Source: Actinocrinis sp035650855 (GTDB taxonomy: Bacteria > Actinomycetota > Actinomycetes > Streptomycetales > Catenulisporaceae). Taken from it: a DNA stretch of 64,000 bases. The translations under genes were made by a program, and so were the position numbers. Positions within the stretch are counted from its first letter, which is position 1, and the number at the start of each line of letters is the position of its first letter. Where the stretch lies: assembly GCF_035650855.1 (NCBI RefSeq), contig NZ_DASRGV010000114.1:1-64000 (forward strand). Reading direction: 5' to 3'. The notes beneath the pieces are model-generated. The model was given only the letters and a program-made list of their open reading frames with translations. It searched no databases and was not told the origin of the DNA. Positions 8,743 through 16,817 of the stretch are shown piece after piece.

Positions 8743-8804
8743 GTGAAAGTTACGTTCCCCGAAAGCAGAGAAACGTTTACTCCGCCGAGATCGGGCGCTA
8801 CGGT
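8743..8804 (+). promoter_or_regulatory. Operators and promoter between LacI regulator and GH30 gene
   Basis: Two LacI-type elements are visible: GTGAAAGTTAC (8743-8753) and AGAAACGTTTAC with the perfect core AAACGTTT (8769-8780). The second overlaps a promoter candidate, TTTACT (8776-8781) and TACGGT (8799-8804) with 17-bp spacing, so binding would block transcription of the GH30 gene. The match to LacI operators (central CG with A/T flanks) is seen; binding is inferred. Confidence 0.6.
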
Positions 8805-8868
8805 GACCGCGATCGACGGGCTCGCAGGCCCCTTGCACCCACCTCACCGACGAGCAGGACGAGACAGC

Positions 8869-10707
8869 ATGCGAAGAATCCCCGGACGGGCAACGCTCGC
8901 GGTGGCGACGGTCACCTGCGTCATCGGCGCCACCGCATTGGCCACGCGCGCTCCCGCCGCCTACGCCGCGTCGACGGCGACCATCAACGGCGCCAGCGTG
9001 CTCCAGCAGATCGACGGGTTCGGATTCTCCTCGGCCTTCGCCCGCGCCGAGACCATCCAGGCCCTCTCCGCGGCGAACCAGAAGCAGGCGCTCGACCTGC
9101 TCTTCAGCCCCACCACCGGGGCCGGCCTCGACATCCTGCGCCTCGGCATCAGCTCGACCAGCAGCTCCATCGAGCCGAACAACCCGGGCGGCCCGAGCGC
9201 GCCGCCGCAGTACGTGTGGAACGGTAACGACGACGGGCAGGTGTGGCTGGCGAAGCAGGCGCAGTCCTACGGGGTCTCCCGCTTCTACGCCAACCCCTGG
9301 AGCGCCCCGGGCTACATGAAGGACAGCGGCAGCGAGGCCAACGGCGGCACCCTGTGCGGGCTGTCCGGCACCTCCTGCGCCAGCGGCGACTGGCGCACGG
9401 CCTACGCCGACTACCTGATTCAGTATACGAAGTTCTACGCCCAGGAAGGCGTCAAGATCACCGATCTGGCCTTCACCAACGAGCCGAACTTCACCGCCAC
9501 CTACTCCTCGATGCGGTTCACCCCGGCGCAGGCGGTCGAGTTCGCCAAGATCCTCGGGCCGCTCGCGCACGCCGCCGGGCTCAACCTGACCTGCTGCGAC
9601 GCGGTCGGCTGGAGCAGCCAGCTGGGCTACACCCAGGCGATCACGGCCGACCCGGTGGCGAATCAGGACGTCGACATCCACACCGGCCACTCCTACGGCA
9701 GCAACCCCACCTCGCCGCTGCCGGCCGGCGGCAAGCACGTGTGGATGTCGGAGTGGGCGCCCAGCGGCAGCGCCTGGAACGGCAACTGGGACGACAGCAC
9801 CAGCTACGACGGCTTCGCCATCGCCCAGCACATCCAGACCTCGCTGACCCAGGGCGACGTGAACGGATACCTGTACTGGTACGGCATCTCGACCGGCGCC
9901 ACCCAGGCGTTCCTCCAGGGCAACGGCACCACGTATCAGGTCTCGAAGCGGCTGTGGGCGATGGCAAACTTCAGCCGGTTCATCCGGCCCGGCGCCAACC
10001 GCATCGGCTCCACCAGTTCGGACGGGAACATCCAGCTGTCCGCCTACCGCAACGCCGACGGGTCGATCATCGTCGTGGCGCTGAACTCCAACTCCGCCGA
10101 CACCCCGGTGACCTACTCGTTGCAGAACACCGGATTCACCGCCGGCACCGCGACCCCGTACTTGACCAACTCGGCGAGCAGCACCGCGGCGCAGGCTCCG
10201 ATCAGCGTCGGCGGCGGTGCGTTCAGCGTCACCGTGCCGGCCCGATCGCTGGTCACGTACGTCATCCGCGGCGGCAGCGGCGGCAGCCCGTCGGCCAGCG
10301 CGTCAGCCTCGCCCTCGCCGTCGGCCTCTTCGTCGCCGTCCAGCAGTCCCTCGGCTTCCCCGTCGGCGTCGAGCACCGGCAGCGGCGCCGGTGCATGCAA
10401 GGTCTCTGACACGGTCAGCGCCTGGAACACCGGGCTGACCGAGAACATCACCGTGACCAACACGGGTTCCACTGCGGTCAACGGCTGGAAACTCGGCTTC
10501 ACGCTGCCCTCAGGCCAGACCGTCACCAGCTCCTGGAACGCCACGATCAGCCCGTCCAGCGGCGCGGTCACGGCCACGAATGTCAGCTACAACGCGGCGA
10601 TCCCACCGGGCGGCAGCACCAGCTTCGGATTCCAGGCCAACCACACCGGCAACGCCGCTCCACCCGCCGGCTTCACTCTCAACGGCGCGGCCTGCGCCTC
10701 CGGCTGA
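8869..10707 (+). CDS. Secreted GH30 xylanase/glycosidase with C-terminal CBM2
   Basis: A 612-residue secreted enzyme. A signal peptide (about 1-34) is followed by a GH30 barrel with a side beta domain. The acid/base is Glu205 (FTNEPNF) and the nucleophile Glu295 (WMSEW). Residues of about 470-512 form a Ser/Pro/Ala-rich linker, and a CBM2-type cellulose/xylan-binding domain (about 513-612, with paired Cys and conserved Trp) closes the protein. Glucuronoxylan or plain xylan is the probable substrate given the context. The ATG at 8869 has only a weak GAGA site; the upstream in-frame region is the promoter. Control by the divergent LacI protein is likely. Confidence 0.88.
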   Translation: MRRIPGRATLAVATVTCVIGATALATRAPAAYAASTATINGASVLQQIDGFGFSSAFARAETIQALSAANQKQALDLLFSPTTGAGLDILRLGISSTSSSIEPNNPGGPSAPPQYVWNGNDDGQVWLAKQAQSYGVSRFYANPWSAPGYMKDSGSEANGGTLCGLSGTSCASGDWRTAYADYLIQYTKFYAQEGVKITDLAFTNEPNFTATYSSMRFTPAQAVEFAKILGPLAHAAGLNLTCCDAVGWSSQLGYTQAITADPVANQDVDIHTGHSYGSNPTSPLPAGGKHVWMSEWAPSGSAWNGNWDDSTSYDGFAIAQHIQTSLTQGDVNGYLYWYGISTGATQAFLQGNGTTYQVSKRLWAMANFSRFIRPGANRIGSTSSDGNIQLSAYRNADGSIIVVALNSNSADTPVTYSLQNTGFTAGTATPYLTNSASSTAAQAPISVGGGAFSVTVPARSLVTYVIRGGSGGSPSASASASPSPSASSSPSSSPSASPSASSTGSGAGACKVSDTVSAWNTGLTENITVTNTGSTAVNGWKLGFTLPSGQTVTSSWNATISPSSGAVTATNVSYNAAIPPGGSTSFGFQANHTGNAAPPAGFTLNGAACASG

Positions 10708-10711
10708 CCGG

Positions 10712-10771
10712 CAGTATCAGCGGCACCGGCGGGACCAGCAGCAGTACCAGCGGGATCGGCAGTATCAGTGG
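10712..10771 (+). repeat. Imperfect CAGTAYCAGYGG repeats just after the GH30 stop
   Basis: Three copies of a 12-bp unit start at 10712, 10742 and 10760, spaced by multiples of three bases. In one forward frame (shifted from the GH30 frame) the stretch would encode a Ser/Gly/Thr-rich linker-like peptide, so it may be a remnant of a linker or domain lost by frameshift. No hairpin is evident. Confidence 0.45.
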
Positions 10772-10786
10772 GATCAGCAGGCGGAT

Positions 10787-11245
10787 TCAGGCAACCGGCT
10801 CGAGGGTGAGCCGCATCGCCTCCACCAGGGCGTTGCGGCTCGCGCCGAACTTCTGCCACGCCTGATCGAACGCCTCGTCCCCTTTCCGGGAACCGCCGTG
10901 CGCGATGTCCCGCCATGCGACGAAGGCGGAGATGAGCTCGTCGGCGCACTTTCTGACGGCGGTCGGCGCCTCGAGCGAAAGCGAGAAGCGGGAGGCGTTC
11001 ACGTCGTTGTCGCGCAAGGCGGTCAGTATCGCGTCCTTCCAGCCGGGTCCGTGCTCGCGCGCCGCGTGCCACACCTGTTCGCCGGCCTTGGTCACGTTCG
11101 TCAGGAAGCCGACATACGAGCTCTTCAACACATCGCGCTTGCGGTCATTGCGGCCGAGGGACCAGCGGGCCCGCTCCGACAGTACGGCGGCCCCGAGGCC
11201 GGCTGTGGCGCCGAGCGCCGTGCCGAGCAGCGTGCTCCATTCCAT
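10787..11245 (-). CDS. Hypothetical membrane-anchored protein
   Basis: A 152-residue protein with one N-terminal hydrophobic segment (about residues 5-22, LLGTALGATAGLGAAVL) and a mainly helical, charged cytoplasmic part. I do not recognise a family. It is convergent with the GH30 gene and lies 23 bp downstream of the end of the c-di-GMP gene on the same strand, so the two could be cotranscribed. Codon use fits a real gene, and the start ATG lies directly before the hydrophobic segment. Confidence 0.6.
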   Translation of the reverse strand: MEWSTLLGTALGATAGLGAAVLSERARWSLGRNDRKRDVLKSSYVGFLTNVTKAGEQVWHAAREHGPGWKDAILTALRDNDVNASRFSLSLEAPTAVRKCADELISAFVAWRDIAHGGSRKGDEAFDQAWQKFGASRNALVEAMRLTLEPVA

Positions 11246-11268
11246 GGAAGCAGACTACTGAGTAAAGG

Positions 11269-13500
11269 CTATGCGCTTGTGTCCGGCGCCGCGCGCATCG
11301 CCTGCGCGAGGTGCGTGGCCCGGAACAGCTCGGCGGTCATGGGCGGAGAGAACAGGTAGCCCTGGCCCTGGTCGCAGCCGAGTTCGCACAGGCGGCGGTA
11401 CTGCTCGGCGGTCTCGATGCCCTCGCCGATCGTGGTCATGCCCAGTGCCCGGGCCATTCCGATCACGGCGGCCACGATGGCCTCGTCCTGACCGAGGCGG
11501 CCGAGTTCGCTGACGAACATCCGGTCGATCTTGAGGATGTCCACCGGCGCCTGCCGCAGGTGCATGAGCGATGAGTAGCCGGTGCCGAAGTCGTCCAGCG
11601 CGATGCGCGCGCCGAGCTCGCAGAGCGCTTTGAGCACGGTGCCGGCTGAGAACGGCGCGTCGTGCACCGCCGTCTCGGTGATCTCCAGGCTCAGCTGCGC
11701 CGGTTCGAGCCGGTGGCGGCGCAGCACGGCGGCGACCTCGTCGGCGAATCCGGAGTCCGCGATCTGACGCACCGACAGGTTCACCGCCATGGTCGGTGCC
11801 TGCTCGGCCGGGTTCGCGGCGTGCGCCCGGTGGTAGATCCGGGTCCAGGCGGCGAGCGTGCGGCACGCTTCGCGCAGCACCCACAGGCCGATCGGAACGA
11901 TCAGGCCGCACTCCTCGGCCACCGGGATGAACTCGGCGGGCGGGAGCAGGCCGCGCCTCGGGTGCTGCCAGCGGATCAGGGCCTCCGCGCCGATCAGGCG
12001 CCGCTGGCGCAGCGCGTAGATCGGCTCGTAGAACAGGCGGAACTCGCCGCGCTCCAACGCCAGCCGCAGCTCGGTCTCCACGGCGAGGCGGGAGACGGCC
12101 TGTTCCCGGATCGGTTCGGTGAAGAACAGGTGACCTCCCGCGCCGTTGCCGCGCGCTTTGACCTGGTACATCGCCGCGTCGGCGTCGCGCAGCAGCGCGT
12201 CGGCGTCCGCGGCGGGTCCGGACTCAGATCCGGACCCGGAGTCGGCCGTCGCGACGCCGCAGCAGGTCGCGATGCCGATGCTCGCGCTGACGTGGATCTC
12301 CTGGCCGGCGTGGCGAATCGGTTCGGTCAGGGCGCGATTGATCCGGTCCGCCAGCGCGGCGGCGTCCTCGCGTCTCGACAGCCGCTCGCACAGCACGGCG
12401 AACTCGTCCCCGCCGAACCGCGCCACCAGGTCGGTGCGGCGCGCGGCTGCTTGCAGCCGGGCGGCCACGGCGACCAGCAGGGCGTCCCCGGCCGCGTGCC
12501 CGAGGCTGTCGTTGACCACCTTGAACCGGTCCAGGTCCAGGAACAGCACGGCCAGCAGGGTGTCCGCGCCCTCCAGCGCGGCCAGCGCCCGATTGGTGCG
12601 CTCGACGAAGAGGCGGCGGTTGGCCAGCCCGGTGAGCGGATCGCGCACCGCCTGCTCGGCGAGGGTCTCCTCGATGCGCTTGCGCTCGGTCAGGTCCCGG
12701 CTGACCACCAGGAGGCTGCGCACCTGCCCGTCGTCGTCGAACTCCGGGACGATCCTGGACTCCAGGAACCGCCGGGTCCCGCCGAGCACCAGGTTGCGCT
12801 CCACGTCCGCGGGCTCGCCGGTCGCGAGCACGTGGCGCAGGGCCGACTCCCAGCCGCGGGTGTAGTCCTCCGGGAAGCCGAGCTCGCTGCTGGTGCGGCC
12901 GAGGATGTCCGCGGCCTCCAGGCCGGCCAGCGCCGTCGCGGCCGGGTTGACGTAGGTGTAGCGCAGGTCTCGGTCCATGCGGGCCATCGGATCCGGGCTG
13001 GATTCCAGCAGCGTGCGCAGCTCGCGTCCGATCCGCTCCAGCTCGTGCGTCTTGGCCAGCAGTTCGCGCTCGGTGTGCTTGCGCGCGGTGATGTCCCGGG
13101 TGATCCCGAAGGTTCCGATGATGCGGCCGGAGAAGTCCCGCAGCGGCTGCTTGGTCGAGCTGAGCACGCATTCCCGATCGCCGATGCGCACGTTCCACTC
13201 GTGCAGGTCGGTGACGGGCCGTCCGGTGCGGATGATCTGCCGCTCGTAGGCGAAGGCCTCGGCGGCGTGCTGCGGCGAGAAGTAGTCGAAGTCGGTCTTG
13301 CCCACCATCGCCGTCGGCGACTCGGCGCCGATGAGGTCCGCCTGGCTCTGGCTGACCCGGATGAACCGGGACTCGAGGTCTTTGAAGTAGATCGTGTCCG
13401 CGCAGGCCGACAGCAGGTTGAACAGGCAGATCTGGTCCAGCCTGGCCGAGTCGGTCCGCTCTGTGCCGTCCATCGCGCCGACCAATCCGTACTTGGCCAC
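11269..13500 (-). CDS. PAS-PAS-GGDEF-EAL c-di-GMP signalling protein
   Basis: A 743-residue cytoplasmic protein that may both make and degrade cyclic di-GMP. Two PAS sensors (about residues 25-140 and 155-280, each ending in a TRDIT/SRDLT-type motif) precede a GGDEF domain with an intact RFGGDEFAVL active site and an EAL domain with an intact AEALIRW motif, AVNLS, EITET, DDFGTGYSS, LKID and GEGIE motifs. All metal and catalytic residues of the EAL domain look present. No membrane segment is seen. The GTG at 13500 has GGAG 11 bases upstream; an ATG nine codons later is the alternative. In streptomycetes c-di-GMP controls development through BldD. Confidence 0.92.
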   Translation of the reverse strand: MAKYGLVGAMDGTERTDSARLDQICLFNLLSACADTIYFKDLESRFIRVSQSQADLIGAESPTAMVGKTDFDYFSPQHAAEAFAYERQIIRTGRPVTDLHEWNVRIGDRECVLSSTKQPLRDFSGRIIGTFGITRDITARKHTERELLAKTHELERIGRELRTLLESSPDPMARMDRDLRYTYVNPAATALAGLEAADILGRTSSELGFPEDYTRGWESALRHVLATGEPADVERNLVLGGTRRFLESRIVPEFDDDGQVRSLLVVSRDLTERKRIEETLAEQAVRDPLTGLANRRLFVERTNRALAALEGADTLLAVLFLDLDRFKVVNDSLGHAAGDALLVAVAARLQAAARRTDLVARFGGDEFAVLCERLSRREDAAALADRINRALTEPIRHAGQEIHVSASIGIATCCGVATADSGSGSESGPAADADALLRDADAAMYQVKARGNGAGGHLFFTEPIREQAVSRLAVETELRLALERGEFRLFYEPIYALRQRRLIGAEALIRWQHPRRGLLPPAEFIPVAEECGLIVPIGLWVLREACRTLAAWTRIYHRAHAANPAEQAPTMAVNLSVRQIADSGFADEVAAVLRRHRLEPAQLSLEITETAVHDAPFSAGTVLKALCELGARIALDDFGTGYSSLMHLRQAPVDILKIDRMFVSELGRLGQDEAIVAAVIGMARALGMTTIGEGIETAEQYRRLCELGCDQGQGYLFSPPMTAELFRATHLAQAMRAAPDTSA

Positions 13501-13598
13501 CGAACTGCGAACTCCGCGTTCACGGGATATCTGGCCATGATATGAGCATCAGCGCGTTTGTGAACCGTTTATCCGGATGTGAGCCGTCCTGCCGGAAA

Positions 13599-13633
13599 AC
13601 CGTGCGGCACCCTCGCCGAGGATGCCGCACGGT
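13599..13633 (-). terminator. Rho-independent terminator after the SDR gene
   Basis: An 11-bp perfect stem (13599-13609 with 13623-13633) encloses a smaller CCTCG/CGAGG stem. Read on the minus strand it is followed by TTTT, and it lies 40 bp after the stop of the reductase gene. Confidence 0.8.
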
Positions 13634-13672
13634 CCGGTGCGTTTGTGGCCGCGCAGCCGGCGGCCGGCGCGG

Positions 13673-14569
13673 TCAGGCCTTGGAGTAGCCGCCCGCGTCG
13701 ATGTCGGCGACCAGGGTCGGCCCGGTGGGCGTCCAGCCCAGCAGCTCCTGCGTGACGGTGCTGGTCGCCGCCCCGTTCATGGAGATGTACCTGCACATCC
13801 AGCCGAAGTGGTCCTGGACCTTGTCCTGCGGAATCGAGGCGACCGGCAGGTTCAGCGCGCGGCCGAGCGCTTCGGCGATCTCGCGGGTCGTGACGCCTTC
13901 CTCGGCGGTCACGTGCAGCCTGCTGCCCGCCGGCGCCTTCTCCAGCGCCAGGGTGACCAGGCGCGCGGCGTCACTGCGGTGCACGGCGGCCCAGCGGTTG
14001 CTCCCGTCGCCGGGGTAGCCGGAGACGCCCTTCTCCCGGGCGATCGCGGCGATGACCGCGATGAACCCGTGGTCGCCGATGCCGTGCACGGTCGGGGCGA
14101 AGCGCAGGCTCACCGTGTGCACGCCGCGGTCGACGAACTCCAGCGCCAGGTTCTCGCTTCCGCCGCGCGGCGAGTCCGGGCCGTGGAACGGGGAGGCGTC
14201 GGCCTCGGTGGACGGCCGGTCCGCGGCGAGGCCCGCGATCCCGGAGGCGAGCAGGAACGGACGGCCGGAACCCGCCAGCGCGTCGCCGATGGTCTGGACG
14301 GCGGTGCGCTCGGCCGCGCTCGAGTTGGCCGGGTTGGTGAAGTCGTGCTTGTTGGCGAGATGGATCACCGCCTGGGCGGCCTCGGCGCCGGCGCGGATGG
14401 AGCCCGGGTCGTCGAGGTCGCCGCGGCGCACCCGCACCCCCTTGGCCTCCAGCGCCTTGGCGGAGGCGTCCGACCTGGCCAGGCCGGTGACCTCGTGGCC
14501 GGCTGCGAGCAGGTCGTCGACGACGGCGGAGCCGATCCAGCCGGAGGCTCCGGTGACGAAAACGTGCAT
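13673..14569 (-). CDS. Atypical SDR / NAD-dependent epimerase family protein
   Basis: A 298-residue Rossmann protein of the extended/atypical SDR group. The dinucleotide motif TGASGWIG is at residues 6-13, followed by LARSD, which favours NADP. The usual YxxxK catalytic pair is not obvious; the equivalent region reads RGGSENLALEF, so catalysis may differ. The start ATG has GAAGGAGA upstream. It is divergent from a TetR gene with a 30-bp palindrome between them, so it is the probable target of that repressor. The reaction is unknown. Confidence 0.82.
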   Translation of the reverse strand: MHVFVTGASGWIGSAVVDDLLAAGHEVTGLARSDASAKALEAKGVRVRRGDLDDPGSIRAGAEAAQAVIHLANKHDFTNPANSSAAERTAVQTIGDALAGSGRPFLLASGIAGLAADRPSTEADASPFHGPDSPRGGSENLALEFVDRGVHTVSLRFAPTVHGIGDHGFIAVIAAIAREKGVSGYPGDGSNRWAAVHRSDAARLVTLALEKAPAGSRLHVTAEEGVTTREIAEALGRALNLPVASIPQDKVQDHFGWMCRYISMNGAATSTVTQELLGWTPTGPTLVADIDAGGYSKA

Positions 14570-14624
14570 GTCATCTCCTTCAAGTCGCGCGGCCGTCGGG
14601 CGGGCGCGAGTCCAGCCGGGAATG

Positions 14625-14654
14625 ATGTCTGTGACTGACGTCAGTCACAGACAT
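14625..14654. promoter_or_regulatory. 30-bp perfect palindrome, TetR operator
   Basis: Arms of 15 bp (centre between 14639 and 14640) form a perfect palindrome with core TGACTGACGTCAGTCA. It lies between the divergent SDR and TetR genes, 55 and 60 bp from their starts. A second half-site-like TCAGTCGCTGTCA occurs at about 14671-14683. TGACTGAC-type palindromes are common TetR operators; binding is inferred from position. Confidence 0.8.
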
Positions 14655-14714
14655 ACCTTACGCCCTGGTGTCAGTCGCTGTCATCCCGCGGCTTGAGTCC
14701 CTAGAATCGGTCGC

Positions 14715-15305
14715 ATGGCGCGTTGGGAACCGGGAACCGCGGAGCGGCTGCAGCGGGCCGCGCTCCAGCTCTTCGCCACCCGCGGCTTCGAGCAGACGAC
14801 CGCCGCGGAGATCGCCCAGTCCGTCGGCCTGACCGAGCGCACCTTCTTCCGGCACTTCAGCGACAAGCGCGAGGTCCTCTTCCAGGGGCAGCAGCGCTTC
14901 GCCGCGTCGTTCCTGGACGGCGTGCGGTCCGCGCCGCCCGAATCGGCCCCCATGGAGATCGTCGAGTGCGCGCTGCGCAGCGCGGCTGCGTTCTTCCCGG
15001 AGGAGCGCCGCGCGCACTCCCGCACGCGGCAGCAGGTGATCGACCAGAACCCCGCGCTGCAGGAGCGCGAGCGCAACAAGCTGGCCGATCTCGCCACGGG
15101 GTTGGCCGAGGCCCTGCGCGAGCGAGGGGTCGGCGAACCGGCGGCGACCCTGGCGGCGCAGTCGGGTGTGACCGTGTTCGGCATCGCCTTCACGCAGTGG
15201 ATCCGCGACGGCGAACAGCGCTCGTTCGCCGATCTGGCGGCCGGGGTCCTCGACGAGCTGCGGGCGGTGACCGGGAAGACGGCCTCGGTAGCCCGAATCG
15301 CCTGA
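14715..15305 (+). CDS. TetR family transcriptional regulator
   Basis: A 196-residue repressor. The N-terminal helix-turn-helix (TTAAEIAQSVGLTERTFFRHFSDKREVLF, about residues 28-56) is canonical; the C-terminal ligand domain is of the common AcrR-like type. It is divergent from the SDR gene and shares the 30-bp palindrome with it. The ligand is probably a substrate or product of that enzyme, but nothing in the sequence fixes it. Confidence 0.9.
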   Translation: MARWEPGTAERLQRAALQLFATRGFEQTTAAEIAQSVGLTERTFFRHFSDKREVLFQGQQRFAASFLDGVRSAPPESAPMEIVECALRSAAAFFPEERRAHSRTRQQVIDQNPALQERERNKLADLATGLAEALRERGVGEPAATLAAQSGVTVFGIAFTQWIRDGEQRSFADLAAGVLDELRAVTGKTASVARIA

Positions 15306-15391
15306 GCGGCGGCCCGCCGATTGGGCGCACCGTCTCGGGGAATCAGCAGCTCTGCATTCGGAGCCGGCCTGGCAGTCCGGGAGGGGCGAGC

Positions 15392-15985
15392 ATGGGTGAA
15401 TCAGAGGTCGTAGAGGAGGGCCCGCAGCTTGCGCCCAGGGTGGTGCCGCGCTGGTGCGGGGTCCTGCTGGTGGTGCTCGGCCTGCTGACGCTGCCGTGGA
15501 TCGCGGGCCTCGCCCTGGTGCTGCCGAGCAGCGAGCGCAGCGCGCACTACGACGTCTCGTGGGTCGGCTTCGACGTGCTGTTGTGCGTCCTGCTGCTGCG
15601 CACCGGATGGCTGGCGCTGCGCCGCCGGGAACAGAGCGAGGTGACCGCCGCGATGGCGGGCACCCTGCTCATCGTCGACGCCTGGTTCGACGTGCTCAGC
15701 GCTCCGGACACCGCCGAGTTCCTGATCGCGCTCGCCATGGCGGTGCTGGTGGAGCTGCCGCTGGCCGGGGTGTGCCTGTGGATCTGCGCGCGGGTGGAGA
15801 TCGCGCGCCGCCGCCGCGAGGCGGTCCTCGCCACGGCGCTGCGCAGGCGGCTGACCGCGGCGCGGGTCAGGTTCCCGGGTCTCCGGAGGCAGGCTGCCGC
15901 GAGCCGGTCCGGCAGGCCTCAAGCTGCGCCGCCACGGACAGGCCGAGCAGCAGCGCGATCGAGGTCAGATTCGCCCACGCCATGA
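15392..15985 (+). CDS. Small integral membrane protein, unknown function
   Basis: A 197-residue protein with four likely membrane segments (around residues 22-44, 57-72, 86-101 and 108-130) and a basic C-terminal tail. The family is not recognised. The ATG at 15392 has a GGAGGGG site. Its last 119 bp overlap the end of the convergent YihY gene on the other strand, so the tail (Arg/Ser/Pro-rich) may be poorly constrained, or the two transcripts may interfere. Confidence 0.65.
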   Translation: MGESEVVEEGPQLAPRVVPRWCGVLLVVLGLLTLPWIAGLALVLPSSERSAHYDVSWVGFDVLLCVLLLRTGWLALRRREQSEVTAAMAGTLLIVDAWFDVLSAPDTAEFLIALAMAVLVELPLAGVCLWICARVEIARRRREAVLATALRRRLTAARVRFPGLRRQAAASRSGRPQAAPPRTGRAAARSRSDSPTP

Positions 15986-16817
15986 GGGCGATGACGGCGG
16001 TCAGCGGCCCGTAGGTCGCGCCCAGCCCGCTGCTGCCGCCGACGTACCAGCTGAGCAGGGCGGTCAGCCCGGCCCACAGCGCCAGGCTGAGCGCGGCGCC
16101 GACGGCCAGCCAGCTGAGCGAGGGCTGGCGGCGGCGCGGGGCCCGGCGGAAGATCGCGCTGGCCGAGACGAGGGCCAGCGCGATGCCCAGCGGCCAGCGC
16201 GCCACCTGCCAGGCCAGTCGCTCGCCGCCGGACCAGTGGTACACCTGCGCGAGCACCTCGCCGAGCGGGCCGCCGGCCGCCACGACGACCATGCCGGCGG
16301 CCATGGGCAGTCCCGCGATCAGCACCAGCAGCAGCGCGTTGCCGTACTTGCGCACCGACGGCCGGTCACGTTCGACCCCGTAGATGCGGTTGGCTCCGCG
16401 CTCGATCTGCCCCATCGCGGTCGCCATGGACACCAGCGCGACCGCGAGGCCGAGCCAGAGCGCCAGCGCGTCGTCCTGGCCGCGGGCCCGTCCGGTCTCC
16501 AGGGCGTTGCGGACGATCTGCTGGCTCGCTCCGGGCGTGATCCGTTCAAGCACGCCTTCAAGAACCTGGCCCGCGCCGTCGCGGTGCAGCGTCGCCGAAA
16601 GCCCTACGAGCGCGATGACAGCGGGGATGACACTAAGGCAGACCTGAAACGCCAACGCTCGGGCGTGGCTGAATCCGTCGGCGTAGCGGAACCGCACGAA
16701 CGAGTCGCGCACGATCGAGCCCAGACCCGTGCGCCGCAGCGTGACCCACGCGTCGTCCGCGGATAGCTCGTCGCCTGACATCAGCCGGGTCTGAGCGACC
16801 TTGGTCGCAGTACTCAT
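15867..16817 (-). CDS. YihY/UPF0761 family inner membrane protein
   Basis: A 316-residue polytopic membrane protein of the YihY/BrkB family (once mis-called RNase BN). Family marks include the SHARALAFQVCLSVIPA segment near residue 50 and about six hydrophobic segments. Its ATG overlaps the stop of the lipid kinase gene by four bases, so it is the third gene of a coupled PAP2-kinase-YihY operon. A role in membrane or envelope handling is plausible; the molecular function of the family is not established. Confidence 0.87.
   Translation of the reverse strand: MSTATKVAQTRLMSGDELSADDAWVTLRRTGLGSIVRDSFVRFRYADGFSHARALAFQVCLSVIPAVIALVGLSATLHRDGAGQVLEGVLERITPGASQQIVRNALETGRARGQDDALALWLGLAVALVSMATAMGQIERGANRIYGVERDRPSVRKYGNALLLVLIAGLPMAAGMVVVAAGGPLGEVLAQVYHWSGGERLAWQVARWPLGIALALVSASAIFRRAPRRRQPSLSWLAVGAALSLALWAGLTALLSWYVGGSSGLGATYGPLTAVIALMAWANLTSIALLLGLSVAAQLEACRTGSRQPASGDPGT

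Noticed and set aside
11662..13545. 627-codon open frame antisense to the GGDEF-EAL gene
   Set aside because: Composition is Arg/Gly/Val-rich without any domain; the opposite strand encodes a complete c-di-GMP protein.
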